Source: Fibrobacterota bacterium
GTDB taxonomy: Bacteria; Fibrobacterota; Chitinivibrionia; Chitinivibrionales; Chitinispirillaceae
Assembly: GCA_023412475.1 (NCBI GenBank)
Contig: JAEYNR010000059.1
Location: 1-64,000, forward strand
Length of the DNA: 64,000 nucleotides
Direction of reading: 5' to 3'
Shown: one piece after another, positions 18,917 through 28,909 of the stretch
Layout: each line of letters opens with the position of its first letter
How positions within the stretch are numbered: the stretch's first letter is position 1
Translations under genes and position numbers: made by a program
The notes under the pieces: generated by a model
Seen by the model: only the letters and a program-made list of their open reading frames with translations
Told to the model about the DNA's origin: nothing
Databases searched by the model: none

Positions 18917-19385
18917 TTTAAACGTTTACAACATACTTTTCTGCGGAACCGGCGGCCAGGGTGTCTTGAAGGCATCGGAGGTTTGCGGCGTTGCTGCAAT
19001 TAATGCCGGATTTAAGGTAAAGAAATCGGAAGTACACGGAATGGCTCAAAGAGGCGGTTCCGTAGAATCGCATCTTCGTATAGGTAAAGAAGTTTACTCT
19101 CCGCTTATTATCCCTGGTCAGGCAGATTTTCTGGTCTCCTTTCACCAGGGGGAAACTGTTCGGATGAGACATTTTCTCAGTCCACAGGGAGTGGATTTCA
19201 CACCGTTTCTGGAAAAGGCATCCCAGTTACCTGATCACCGTTTCGTAAATACTTTTTTCCTGGGAATTCTGGCATCCAAGCTTCCCATATCTGAAGGACA
19301 CTGGTATGAAGCCATAAAAAGTGTAATAGGAAAAAAGATTGATGAAAACATAGCGTTCTTCAGGATGGGTTTCGAAACAATATAA
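18909..19385 (+). CDS. iorB: Indolepyruvate:ferredoxin oxidoreductase, beta subunit
   Basis: The 158-residue gamma-type domain of 2-oxoacid:ferredoxin oxidoreductases, with the glycine motif ILFCGTGGQGVLKASEVCG and KKSEVHGMAQRGGSVESHLRIG. It starts inside the 3' end of iorA (eight-base overlap), the usual arrangement. It is somewhat shorter than the usual 180-200 residues; the loss is towards the C-terminus, where similarity is normally low. Confidence 0.93.
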   Translation: MRNLNVYNILFCGTGGQGVLKASEVCGVAAINAGFKVKKSEVHGMAQRGGSVESHLRIGKEVYSPLIIPGQADFLVSFHQGETVRMRHFLSPQGVDFTPFLEKASQLPDHRFVNTFFLGILASKLPISEGHWYEAIKSVIGKKIDENIAFFRMGFETI

Positions 19386-19403
19386 AATATAAAGAGAAAA
19401 TAT

Positions 19404-19509
19404 CTAATCGGATAAAATGCGAAAGAATATTTAAACAAAGAATCGAAATTTGAGGTTCAACCGTTTAGGTATTTTTTCTGATTCTCTCTTATTGCTTTTA
19501 TCCGATTAG
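19404..19509. repeat. Long-range inverted repeat after iorB
   Basis: CTAATCGGATAAAA (19404-19417) is exactly complementary to TTTTATCCGATTAG (19496-19509), with a nested AGAATC/GATTCT pair inside. The RNA could fold into a long, partly paired stem beyond the iorB stop. It may be a 3' stabiliser, a terminator or a small mobile-element remnant. No gene lies in 19386-19673. Confidence 0.6.
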
Positions 19510-19673
19510 TTTATGATACTCTGCGATTTTCTCTGATTTCATAACACCATTTCAAACAAATTAATCCGCACTAACCTCCGTAGTCTTAAATAGAAGATCT
19601 TTAAGAAGAATTCAGTTTGCATGGCTCTTGCCCCCATTACTGCAAAACAGGCATTAAGAAAATGTAAAAGATC

Positions 19674-20051
19674 ATGGATAGCTATAAAATCATGATAATA
19701 GATGATGACCCGGTTATTAGAGAACTTCTCTATTTTAACCTGAGTGTAAGAGGGTATGAAGTCATCTCTTGTGCCAGCGGCCCAATAGCACTGGAAATCT
19801 TCCCTCAGGAAAAACCGGATCTGATATTGCTAGATGTCATGATGCCAGAGATGGATGGGTGGGAAGTTCTGAAGATTTTCAGGGATCATTATGACTCCAG
19901 CGAGGTCAAAATTCTGATGTTAACAGCCAAAAGCACTGAGCGGGACAAGTTGATTGGAAAATCGATTCTAAAAGCAGACGAATATGTTACTAAACCTTTT
20001 GATTTGGAGTCGTTATTAAAATTGATCTCCGAATCATTACAACAGGAATAA
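19674..20051 (+). CDS. Single-domain response regulator
   Basis: A 125-residue receiver domain: acidic IIDDDP, phospho-acceptor Asp in LILLDVMMPEMDG, Thr in MLTAKS, and Lys in VTKPFD. There is no output domain. No kinase is adjacent; ptsI follows after 98 bases. It differs clearly from the other receiver protein at 7.6 kb. Partner and output are unknown. Confidence 0.88.
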   Translation: MDSYKIMIIDDDPVIRELLYFNLSVRGYEVISCASGPIALEIFPQEKPDLILLDVMMPEMDGWEVLKIFRDHYDSSEVKILMLTAKSTERDKLIGKSILKADEYVTKPFDLESLLKLISESLQQE

Positions 20052-20149
20052 ACTTTAAAATCTGAGGCTATCAGGACAAAGCTGAGCACACATTTAATAA
20101 AAGCAGACTTTATGCTTTAACTTGTAGGATAACTCCAGGAGATCAGAGA

Positions 20150-21865
20150 ATGCCTCATAAAAACAGTTCATCCAAACGTATCGAGATTACTGGGGATTCA
20201 CTTTCTCCCGGAATCGCCATTGGCAATACCTACCGTTTCAAACAAATCGATCTTGAGTCATTGCGCAAAAACAGTTTCCCTATTGAAAATATCACCATCG
20301 AACTGGATCGTCTTGATCATTCCATAAAAAAAAGCAAAGATCAATTGCTCAGTTTACAGAGAAGCGCTTTGGAGAGCAAAAAAAAAGATGTTGCAGACAT
20401 TTTTGCTGCTCATGTGCAACTTTTGCAGGACCAGACCTTTATTCAAAGTATCAAAGATGCCGTTAAACTGGAGTTGCTGAATGTAGAATACATCCTTTCG
20501 GTAAAAATAGGTGACCTTGAGCAGACCTTTAGCACCATTTCCAATGAGACCGTACGGACACGACTGTTTGATATTCAGGATGTCTACCAGCGTCTTCTTA
20601 GAAATCTTCTGGAAATCGAACATGTCCGGGTCACTCCCCTTCTCAGATCAAAGAGTAATCCTATTCTTATAGCAGAACATCTTCTACCATCAGACATAGC
20701 ACTTCTGGAGTTCCGTAAAATTGCCGGTGTTATAATAGAGGAATCCAGTGCGGTCTCTCATGTGGCAATTATTACCCGTTCCTTTGCAATACCTGCAGTA
20801 ATCAATGTTCCGGGCATTTCGACTCTGGTTCATCCTGATAGCACTATAATAATTGATGGCTATGAGGGAAGAATTATCATCAACCCATCAGTAAAAGAGA
20901 TCGCCTCATTCAAACGTAAAAAAAACGGATTTGCAAAAAAAGAAAGCCCTGCAGTTCGGCACCAGCGTCGAAGCATGACCAGAGATGGAATCAGGATTCG
21001 TCTGGAGGCGAATGCCAATTCTCCGGAAGAGGTTCAGGATGCCATGAGTGAAGGTGCCGAAGGAATCGGGTTGATGCGTACAGAGATCTTTTACATGGGA
21101 CGTTCCAGTTTACCAGAGCCCAAAGAGGAGCTTAATTATTACAAAAGAATACATGAAGCAGCAGGTGGACATCCTGTAACCATCCGTTTACTGGATCTGG
21201 GAGCGGATAAGACTTTACCTTACGCAAAGGTTCCTTCAGAAACAAATCCTCAGTTGGGCTTGAGAGGCATTCGTTATCTTTTTGCCAATAAAGAACTTCT
21301 ATGTAATCATCTTAAAAATGTTCTGCTTTCAAGCAGATACGGGACACTCAAAGTGCTGGTTCCATTTGTGTCCATTGTGCAAGAAATAGACTATCTTGAA
21401 GATCTGATCAAACGACTGATTGTGGAAAATCATCTTGTCCGGACACAGATTAAACTTGGAATTATGGTGGAGATACCATCCGTTATCTGGTCTCTTCCCT
21501 TGTTTTTACAAAAGGTGGATTTTCTCAGCATAGGGACAAATGATCTTATCCAGTTTACAATTGCCAGTGACCGAGAAGATGGAAGGCTTGAAGAGTACAG
21601 GGAGGGATCGGTGCCGATAATGCTTAAAATGATCAAGTATATTGTACGAATTGCACACTCCTTTGGCAAAGAGGTATCGGTTTGTGGGGAAGCAGCCTCT
21701 GATCCGCTTATTGCCCCGCTATTAATTGGAACCGGGATAAGAGAACTTTCGGTGAGGGTAAATGTTTTGCAAAAAATCCGAAAGGAGATCGAGAGCAAAT
21801 CGCTAGATCAAACTGAAATTGCAGTACATGGATATCTGGAGGCGATAAATGATGGAATAATCTGA
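20150..21865 (+). CDS. ptsI: PEP-protein phosphotransferase (PTS enzyme I)
   Basis: The 571 residues follow enzyme I: an N-terminal HPr-binding and phosphohistidine domain with LSPGIAIGNTY and the active His at residue 204 (SSAVSHVAII), then a PEP-binding barrel with RLEANANSPEEV, EGIGLMRTEIFYM and SIGTNDLIQFT, and a Cys-containing VSVCGEAASDP loop. It transfers phosphate from PEP to HPr. AGGAG lies upstream of the ATG. HPr and sugar-specific EII genes are not in the window, so transport versus a regulatory PTS cannot be decided. It converges on the GH9 gene. Confidence 0.93.
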   Translation: MPHKNSSSKRIEITGDSLSPGIAIGNTYRFKQIDLESLRKNSFPIENITIELDRLDHSIKKSKDQLLSLQRSALESKKKDVADIFAAHVQLLQDQTFIQSIKDAVKLELLNVEYILSVKIGDLEQTFSTISNETVRTRLFDIQDVYQRLLRNLLEIEHVRVTPLLRSKSNPILIAEHLLPSDIALLEFRKIAGVIIEESSAVSHVAIITRSFAIPAVINVPGISTLVHPDSTIIIDGYEGRIIINPSVKEIASFKRKKNGFAKKESPAVRHQRRSMTRDGIRIRLEANANSPEEVQDAMSEGAEGIGLMRTEIFYMGRSSLPEPKEELNYYKRIHEAAGGHPVTIRLLDLGADKTLPYAKVPSETNPQLGLRGIRYLFANKELLCNHLKNVLLSSRYGTLKVLVPFVSIVQEIDYLEDLIKRLIVENHLVRTQIKLGIMVEIPSVIWSLPLFLQKVDFLSIGTNDLIQFTIASDREDGRLEEYREGSVPIMLKMIKYIVRIAHSFGKEVSVCGEAASDPLIAPLLIGTGIRELSVRVNVLQKIRKEIESKSLDQTEIAVHGYLEAINDGII

Positions 21866-21904
21866 AGCGTTTTGTGCCTCAGATTCAATACAATATCCTG
21901 ACTT

Positions 21905-24460
21905 CTAGCGGTTTACCATTACCGGAACAGCCATTGTTTCTTTGTTACCTTTAAGAATAAGCACCAGATACAGACCATTGGATAAAGTATTCAATTTTAT
22001 CTCAACACCCTGGTTTTTATAGTTTTTATTTATTTGAAGCTTTTTAATTTGCCTTCCCTGCATATCCAGAATCTCTACGCAACTGTTATCTTTGTCCAGA
22101 AGTTTTGCGGGAATGAGGACACTATTCATTCCTCTGACAATCGATCCCTCAGTAACTCTGCGATTGTTTTTCACTGCAATCGGATCACCGACCTTCAGTT
22201 CTTCTATATAAACATTGTCTATAGTGAGATTAATGTTATCGCTCTCATAATTTACAAATTGGATTGCTTCAATATTGTTCAAGGAAAAATTTCCTCCGTC
22301 TGTATGCCAGGATTTGACAGATAGAGCAGAAGTATTTAATGGAATTCTCACTCTGTTCCATAATTCATTTGGGAAATTTATTTTTTTACCATAATAGGCA
22401 CTGTCGTTTATATCTGACTGAATGATCTCGAAATGGAATGATTTTCCCACATTATTTTTATTACACTTGTAATCAAATACAATACTTTTTGCATTACCTA
22501 AGGAAACAGCAGTTCCCTCCTTATTAAATGTCATTCGAATTCCGGCAAAAGAGTGTTCAATATTATTTTTCTTTATAAGGCTAAAATTCAAGCCCAATCC
22601 GGATTCTCCCTCAGTGGTATTTTCGCCTGGAAGTTCTTTAGGATAAGTGGTTGAATTACCACCCAGTGGTTCATCGGTAAAGATGTCCCAGGTCCCGCCA
22701 AGCTTATTTCTAAAATTCCCATCATCAAAATTATCAACAATTACATCGGTGGCTTTAAAAGGAGGAGGTTTTATGTCTTTTATTTCGAGAGTTTCACGTG
22801 TTCGAGACAGGTGATATATTGCCAGATTTTCTACTTCCAGTTGAGCCTTTACCTCATCCTGGATAATAAAAATCCCCTCATCAGCATCACCATCCCAGGT
22901 AACAGAAACATTGCTGCCATTTCCTGAAAACACCTTTGTTGCTCCACTTTTACTACCAGTTAAAATGAGTTTCCATGATGCTGCCTTACTTAGGGTAGCG
23001 GTGTACTGAATAGTTGGCGTTTTAGAGAAATAGACGTTAACAGCATTATCGTAAAGAGCGGTTGTAATTTTAACAGATGACGGATCATTAAGATCTTTTA
23101 TAAATGCAACAGCTCCTGGAATTCCCGCATTATAATCCAAAGCGACCTCGGTGTATTCGTAAGCTTCAGCACTGTTAGTATAGTTGCCATCGGCATCAGG
23201 ACCAGAAACCAGTGCACCTTCAACTTTTATATTGGATTTCCATAAAGCATTTCTGTGATGAATGGCAGTAGGGCCGTTATTATAACCGACGATCCAGGAT
23301 CTGTTTGCATTTGGATCGGTACCACTAACCCATTTCAGTTGTTTTTCAGCAAATTCTTTATAAGTATCCTGTGGATCTAAAACATATGCAAGAGCAGCAG
23401 CAAATGCAGCGCATGCAGTTCCGCCAGCCATTCCCCAGTGCTGGTTAAAGTATACCCCATCCATTGAGGGGTTGTCTGGTTTGTTTAGTTTTTTTGTCAG
23501 TAGAAAGGCAACATGATCAGCAAGCTCACTTCTTTGCTGAGATAATCCCTGACGATACATTTCGAAAGCCACGACCGGAGCAACATTTGTATAACCGATA
23601 TGGTTGTTCATAGTCCCGGTTTCGGCTCCTAATATATTGAGATCTTCCTTATACTTCTCATCTTTTGTGGCCCTGTAAAGCTCGACTGCTCCTGCCATCA
23701 TTTTATCGTGCCAGATAAAAGCGATATTGTCTTTTGGAGCATAAAAACCTCCATTAGGAGTACTTACTCCTTTGCTTTTTTTTGACCAGCCCGCCTGGTA
23801 AGCCTCTTTGGCTTTGTTCAGGCATGAGTCTGCATAATCAGCATCAAATTCACGGTACAATATTGACATAAGCGCAAGAGAAGCTGCATATAACCCCGGG
23901 ACATCAGCCCCATCAGCAAATCTCACCGGGCGATTACCTACCGATGAAGAATTAGTTGGGCCACCGCAACCATTAAGAGGGCAACTGTGGTCAGCGTCAC
24001 CATCTCCAATATCATATACAACTGTGCTATTATTAATAACCGCTTTTATGATATAATCAGTGGCAAATTTTACTTCATTGAGAATATCGGGTATTCCATC
24101 TGATACGTTAAATTTATCCCAGCTATCATTATCATCATAACTGTTAGGGAAGACATCATATCCCTTTAACAAGATGTAGACTGTAGAGCTGAATGGGAGT
24201 CCGTATTTGACAAAATCTCCTGCGTCATACCACCCTCCGGAGAGATCTCTTCCGTTATGGGAATCATTCTCATGGGGCCACCCTGAATTTATATCCTCGT
24301 AGAAAGGGTTATGACAATGCTCTCCTTTCAGTCCTGCTCTCTGGTATCTGTAGAAACGGATCGTCTTTTTTTGTATTTCAGCCCAATCCTGTGCAACCAA
24401 TGGAAAAGATATGAACAAAAGAAGAAACGGTAACAGGCATTTTCTCATCTTTGGACCCAT
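21905..24460 (-). CDS. Secreted GH9 endoglucanase with CBM11-like module and sorting tail
   Basis: A signal peptide (residues about 5-23, KCLLPFLLLFISFPLVAQ) precedes a GH9 catalytic domain (about 25-480). Its markers are SGGWYDAGDFVKYGLPFS with the catalytic Asp pair, the IHHRNALW His motif, and EYTEVALDYNAG with the acid Glu. Next comes an about 90-residue beta-sandwich (SWKLILTGSKSG...VSVTWDG) also present in the GH8 protein, then a CBM11-like domain (VDNFDDGN to IDNVYIEE). The last about 80 residues resemble a type IX-like C-terminal domain ending in SNGLYLVLILKG. GH9 enzymes hydrolyse beta-1,4-glucans with inversion. The start at 24460 or 24448 cannot be separated by an RBS. A GH8 gene lies two genes away. 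Confidence 0.9.
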   Translation of the reverse strand: MGPKMRKCLLPFLLLFISFPLVAQDWAEIQKKTIRFYRYQRAGLKGEHCHNPFYEDINSGWPHENDSHNGRDLSGGWYDAGDFVKYGLPFSSTVYILLKGYDVFPNSYDDNDSWDKFNVSDGIPDILNEVKFATDYIIKAVINNSTVVYDIGDGDADHSCPLNGCGGPTNSSSVGNRPVRFADGADVPGLYAASLALMSILYREFDADYADSCLNKAKEAYQAGWSKKSKGVSTPNGGFYAPKDNIAFIWHDKMMAGAVELYRATKDEKYKEDLNILGAETGTMNNHIGYTNVAPVVAFEMYRQGLSQQRSELADHVAFLLTKKLNKPDNPSMDGVYFNQHWGMAGGTACAAFAAALAYVLDPQDTYKEFAEKQLKWVSGTDPNANRSWIVGYNNGPTAIHHRNALWKSNIKVEGALVSGPDADGNYTNSAEAYEYTEVALDYNAGIPGAVAFIKDLNDPSSVKITTALYDNAVNVYFSKTPTIQYTATLSKAASWKLILTGSKSGATKVFSGNGSNVSVTWDGDADEGIFIIQDEVKAQLEVENLAIYHLSRTRETLEIKDIKPPPFKATDVIVDNFDDGNFRNKLGGTWDIFTDEPLGGNSTTYPKELPGENTTEGESGLGLNFSLIKKNNIEHSFAGIRMTFNKEGTAVSLGNAKSIVFDYKCNKNNVGKSFHFEIIQSDINDSAYYGKKINFPNELWNRVRIPLNTSALSVKSWHTDGGNFSLNNIEAIQFVNYESDNINLTIDNVYIEELKVGDPIAVKNNRRVTEGSIVRGMNSVLIPAKLLDKDNSCVEILDMQGRQIKKLQINKNYKNQGVEIKLNTLSNGLYLVLILKGNKETMAVPVMVNR

Positions 24461-24574
24461 AGAATTAGAATGGATATTTTGATTTAATTACAAAGAACGC
24501 TAATTCTTTAGTATGCTTGAAGTAAAAAAGGTTCAATGAAAGATAACAGAAATATCTGAAGGGTAAACAGTATT

Positions 24575-24609
24575 AAAAAGCCCTCATCCATTACTATATG
24601 GACGAGGGC
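24575..24609 (-). terminator. Rho-independent terminator after the CBM protein gene
   Basis: GCCCTCATCCA and TGGACGAGGGC form an 11-bp stem (one mismatch). On the minus strand it is followed by TTTTT. It lies 8 bases beyond the stop of the CBM protein gene. Confidence 0.85.
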
Positions 24610-24616
24610 AAAAACG

Positions 24617-26233
24617 TTATTTTACAATATGAATTGGCGCTACCTCAGTCAGACCATCACTTCCAACAATCCTCAATACATAAACTCCACTGGCATTATT
24701 TAGAAGTGGAATTGCACAGGAACGGGAAACATTGTTGATGTTCTTAAAAAACACTACTTTCCCAAGAGGATTGATCATACTGACTTTTGCATTACCGATT
24801 TTATTATTAAAATTAATTCTAATTGCATCATGGTTTTGAACATAGCTGATTCCTTTAGATGCAAGTTTTCTATTCAGAGGAAGTACACCAACTATAGGAA
24901 CTCCATCAAAATAGATGTTATCAATTGAGAAATTTCCATCAATACTGGCATCACCAGTTATCTTAAACTGCAATTTGGACAAGACCTCTTTGTTAAGAGC
25001 AGCCTGTTCATCGCTCAGATCAGCCACATTCACCCAATCCTGAAGAATAAAGGCAGAAAATGAAGCCTTGACTTGTTTCCACTCACCTTGGGTTGAAGGA
25101 AGGACAACATGAAAGGCGATACCTGGATCTCGAGCAGTGCTATCTACAAGCTCCATTTCCACATCTATGTCACTCTTATAATTGAGGTATACCCCGGAAC
25201 CGCTTGATGCATCAAAATACCCGTTTTTAGCATCTCCCAATATAGTCCCTATGCCGCAGAAAGGAGCTATTGGATTTTTGGGATCAGCCTCATTCTCAAT
25301 CATATCGCCAAGGGTTACACTAACAGCAAGTCCTTCAGTGCCGTCATAACCACCAGTTTCATCAACTTCCAATTGATCTGTTTCCGAATCATAGCCACTG
25401 GTAAACTCTGATGTTCCTCCATCACTACCATCCATATAAGAAAACCAGGAAAAACCGAGAGTATTCTTCTTTTTACCATCAGCGAAATCGTTCAGCAATC
25501 CGTCTGAGGGAAAAGAGCCCACGTCGGTAGGATTAATAGTACCCATTTTGGGGAACTTTGCATTACCAACCATGACTATGCTATCGATATAAAGGGTGCC
25601 ATCTGTCAGATCCGGGTTTTCATCCCATCTAACCCTGAAATTCATCTTGGCAATCTTTGTGAGATCAAAAGCAACAACAGCATCTTCATCCCAACCATTC
25701 TGTTTAAATCCTTTTTTACTATCTTTTTTCATGGGGATGGAAACATATTGCCAGGAAGTAGTAACATCAATGGAATAGAAGAAATCGTCCCAGTTTTTCA
25801 CAGTAGTCAGCTCCATATAAAGTCTGGCTGTGAAGGCCTTGTCTCCCTTAACCCAAAAAGTAATTGAATCTGCACCTGTAAGATCATAAGCATACCTGGC
25901 ACTTGCACTAGTTCCTTCAGCGAAATTCAGGCCCATGGCTATATATGGCTTACATCCATCTGTCATCCCGGCGGTGTCACCCAAAGTGAATTCCATAGCC
26001 GCCCCGTATGTTCCATCTTTACCGTCGTACTCTCCAAAAAACTCTGGTTTATTCTGTTCACCAAAAATGGTAGACTGACCATTATTGTCAACATCCGTGT
26101 AAAAATACCAGTATTTCTGAATTTTTGATTTGTTGTTACCATCATCGAAATCATCAATAACAGTATTGGCAACACAGTACGAAGAGGCTATTATCACCCC
26201 AATACCGAATAACAATGACCTTATTGAACCCAT
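24617..26233 (-). CDS. Secreted protein with two CBM11-like modules and sorting tail
   Basis: The ATG at 26233 has AAGGGG at suitable distance; the frame also opens with GTG at 26242. A signal peptide (to about residue 23) is followed by two similar domains, each beginning with a D(D/F)FDDG/FADGK-type motif and ending in a YIDSI or SIDNIYFDG strand (about 25-225 and 245-450). The fold pattern is that of CBM11-like glucan-binding modules. The C-terminal 80 residues resemble a type IX-like sorting domain (ASGVYVLRIVG). No catalytic domain is seen, so it probably binds substrate or the cell surface. It lies between the GH9 and GH8 genes. Confidence 0.75.
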   Translation of the reverse strand: MGSIRSLLFGIGVIIASSYCVANTVIDDFDDGNNKSKIQKYWYFYTDVDNNGQSTIFGEQNKPEFFGEYDGKDGTYGAAMEFTLGDTAGMTDGCKPYIAMGLNFAEGTSASARYAYDLTGADSITFWVKGDKAFTARLYMELTTVKNWDDFFYSIDVTTSWQYVSIPMKKDSKKGFKQNGWDEDAVVAFDLTKIAKMNFRVRWDENPDLTDGTLYIDSIVMVGNAKFPKMGTINPTDVGSFPSDGLLNDFADGKKKNTLGFSWFSYMDGSDGGTSEFTSGYDSETDQLEVDETGGYDGTEGLAVSVTLGDMIENEADPKNPIAPFCGIGTILGDAKNGYFDASSGSGVYLNYKSDIDVEMELVDSTARDPGIAFHVVLPSTQGEWKQVKASFSAFILQDWVNVADLSDEQAALNKEVLSKLQFKITGDASIDGNFSIDNIYFDGVPIVGVLPLNRKLASKGISYVQNHDAIRINFNNKIGNAKVSMINPLGKVVFFKNINNVSRSCAIPLLNNASGVYVLRIVGSDGLTEVAPIHIVK

Positions 26234-26242
26234 AAACACCAC

Positions 26243-26626
26243 CCCTTAAATTAGTTATGGAAAGAAATTTTTACACATTTAGGCATTATTGTTAGTAGTA
26301 AGGCAATTCTACATGGTTCATGCTGATATGAGTAGCGTATTACCCCACTTTAACTGTATTCCTGAAACGAATAAATTAAATACAATGTTACTCTATTGCA
26401 ACAATGAATTAAAATATACTGGAAAAACCTCATGAACCATTCTTCATTTGGATTACACTAAAAACACAACTGATTAGCTTGTTTTTATCTCTCTGTGTTT
26501 TATATTAATTAAATAAGTTTTTTAATATATGATTTTTTTTTAGTCATCACAAAATCAGGTATTTATTACATTCATTCTATAACTTACATTCAGCACTTTT
26601 GTAAAATCAGATTTCAGGAGAAATAG
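26243..26626. other. AT-rich divergent intergenic region (CBM protein / GH8)
   Basis: The 384 bases between the two divergent secreted-protein genes contain no open frame worth calling. The stretch is very AT-rich, with long T and A tracts around 26520-26545. It probably carries promoters for both genes, but no box could be assigned with confidence. Confidence 0.4.
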
Positions 26627-28501
26627 ATGAGATTTGCGAGTATTTCATTATTAGCCCTTTTATTAGTATATAGTACTAACATTTTTGGAGATTGGAGTCT
26701 TCCTTATCAGCGTCCAGATGCTTATGATTACAACGATTATTACAGCTCCGGCTTAATCAGTTATTTAAATGATGGGACCACCAACCCCAAAGAACGACTT
26801 GCTATAGCATGGCAATATTATGCAGAGAATTACATTATGGGTAATGGCCTGGTTAAGCACCTCAGGATGCAAGGAGATCAGGTTATAGGTCATAATGAAG
26901 CGGTTTCAGAAGGAATCGGTTATGGGATGCTTCTGGCGCTTATTAATAATGACCAAGCTAATTTTAATAAAATATTTGACGGTGCGAATACTCACATGTG
27001 GAAAGGTAAGTCATACGCATGCTGGAAATGGAACAATGGTAATTGCGAGGGGTCCGGGTGCGCAACCGATGCTGATCTTGATATCGCATTAGCCCTGGTT
27101 TTTGCCGATAAACTTCAGGAGCGTGGTTTATGGTCCACCTACAATAAAAATAATGTTACCTATAAAAGCAGGGCGACAGAGATGATTAACTCAATCAAGA
27201 CAACCATGACCAGTGGTGATCTACTGTTACCCGGTGATGCCTGGCCGGGTGGACCAACTAACCCCAGCTACTTTTCTGTTGCTGCCATGCGTGTATTCAA
27301 CGCCTATCAAAAAACTCATGATTTTTCCGGTGTAATCAAAAAATGTTATGATATTCTGGAGAACACAAGAAATTATAACAAAGGTCAGGCACCTGACTGG
27401 TGCAACTCCAATGGAGGATCATTAGCCGGTGATGGAACCAAAGGAAATCAGGATTATTATGGGATGAGTATCGAAGCGATACGAGTTCCCTGGAGAATTG
27501 GGCTCGATGCACTCTGGTTTAATGATTCCAGGGCTATACAATATTGTGAGAACACAAAAAACACCTTATCCGATTATCAATCAGAAAAAGTTTATTCTCA
27601 AATGCGGGAATACAAGCCGGATGGCAGTCCTGATAATGATGACCCCAAGCGCCAGGCTGATAACTTTGAACGAGTAGCAATGTGGTGTACTGCAGTTCTT
27701 GGCTCTAAAGATGAATCGTACTCAAAAGAAGTTTTTTCAAGCGATTTTGATTACAGAATCACAGGTGAAGACGATAACAGCCATCCCTATTTCGGAACAA
27801 TTGCAAATGATAATTACTTCTACTATAAACAATCTCTGGCAATGTTAGGTTATGCTACCATTTTCGGCCTTTTTCCAAATGTTTTGCAGGATATGGAAAA
27901 CTATGTCAAACCCGATACAATCAAGGTAACCTCAGGGCTGAAAACCTCTGCATCATCAATCAAACTGCCCGGAGAGCTGACTCTTAGCGCAACCCTTGAC
28001 AAGGCTTCAAAATGGAAACTTATCCTTACCGGTCAGACCAGCCAGAAAAGTGACACCACCAGTGATTCCACTGCTCAGATCTCTGTTACCTGGGATGGAA
28101 CCGGATGGTTCACTGAGGAAACCATAGAAGTAACACTGGAAGTGGAGAAGCTGGCACCCAGTACACCCAATTCCATGACAAACACACAATTTACCATCAC
28201 TGACATCACACCCATCAAAAACAAGGCTGCTGCAATCGCCAGATCTCAGTTTTTTTCCATTTACCAGGCCAATAATGGGCTGGTGATAAATGCAGGTAAT
28301 AAACTGCTTCCGATAATAAGCATATACAAACTCAACGGAGAAAAAGTTATTTCATTCCGTTTCAATATGAATACCCGCTATTCTAATAACCATTTTGTAC
28401 CGATTCCCGCTGCCAAATTGAGTTCAGGGCAGTATATTGCACGTCTCAGTGATGAATCAGGGGCTTCTGCGGCAATGATGAGACGTTTTATCTGGCAATG
28501 A
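26627..28501 (+). CDS. Secreted GH8 glycosidase with Ig-like module and sorting tail
   Basis: AGGAG lies seven bases before the ATG. After the signal peptide (to about residue 21) comes a GH8 (alpha/alpha)6 catalytic domain with SEGIGYGMLLAL, which carries the expected acid Glu, the signature ATDADLDIALAL, and WPGGPTNPSYFS. A beta-sandwich (about 430-525; KWKLILTG...ISVTWDG) matches one in the GH9 protein. The tail (LSSGQYIARLSDESG) resembles a type IX-like sorting domain. GH8 enzymes are inverting endoglucanases, licheninases, chitosanases or xylanases; with GH9 next to it a glucanase is likely. Confidence 0.9.
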   Translation: MRFASISLLALLLVYSTNIFGDWSLPYQRPDAYDYNDYYSSGLISYLNDGTTNPKERLAIAWQYYAENYIMGNGLVKHLRMQGDQVIGHNEAVSEGIGYGMLLALINNDQANFNKIFDGANTHMWKGKSYACWKWNNGNCEGSGCATDADLDIALALVFADKLQERGLWSTYNKNNVTYKSRATEMINSIKTTMTSGDLLLPGDAWPGGPTNPSYFSVAAMRVFNAYQKTHDFSGVIKKCYDILENTRNYNKGQAPDWCNSNGGSLAGDGTKGNQDYYGMSIEAIRVPWRIGLDALWFNDSRAIQYCENTKNTLSDYQSEKVYSQMREYKPDGSPDNDDPKRQADNFERVAMWCTAVLGSKDESYSKEVFSSDFDYRITGEDDNSHPYFGTIANDNYFYYKQSLAMLGYATIFGLFPNVLQDMENYVKPDTIKVTSGLKTSASSIKLPGELTLSATLDKASKWKLILTGQTSQKSDTTSDSTAQISVTWDGTGWFTEETIEVTLEVEKLAPSTPNSMTNTQFTITDITPIKNKAAAIARSQFFSIYQANNGLVINAGNKLLPIISIYKLNGEKVISFRFNMNTRYSNNHFVPIPAAKLSSGQYIARLSDESGASAAMMRRFIWQ

Positions 28502-28909
28502 GAGTTGACACTATAGAAGTCTTAATTATTGGGGGTCTTTTCAACGTGACGGCCTCCGCAAATCTCTCCCAGTTATGAAAATTATTTGTTTAGAGCCCGT
28601 CCCAGCAGGCAAAAGTAACATGAATCACATGAAAAACTTAGACATACTTGAGCTCCGGCATGTACTTTTTAGACACCGATGAATCTATAGAATACTGCGT
28701 GGTAACTAAAAATGCGCACGAACTAGTTGTGGTGTTTTTGTCGCATGGTTTTAATATAAACAGAGCCTTTTTCAGCAGTTAAATTAAACCCGAATTACAC
28801 GACTAAGGAGACACGAGCACCTACGAAAAAGAGAAAACATATCCCACATACAGGCTGAAAACCCAAAGGGTTTTCAGCCTAAAAAGCCGTGTACACGAAA
28901 TGAGTTTGA
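28502..28909. other. Gene-free interval with a perfect hairpin
   Basis: AGGCTGAAAACCC (28852-28864) and GGGTTTTCAGCCT (28868-28880) form a perfect 13-bp stem with a three-base loop between two convergent genes. It probably ends transcription from one or both sides, although neither strand shows a clean T-run. No gene is visible in the rest of the interval. Confidence 0.6.
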
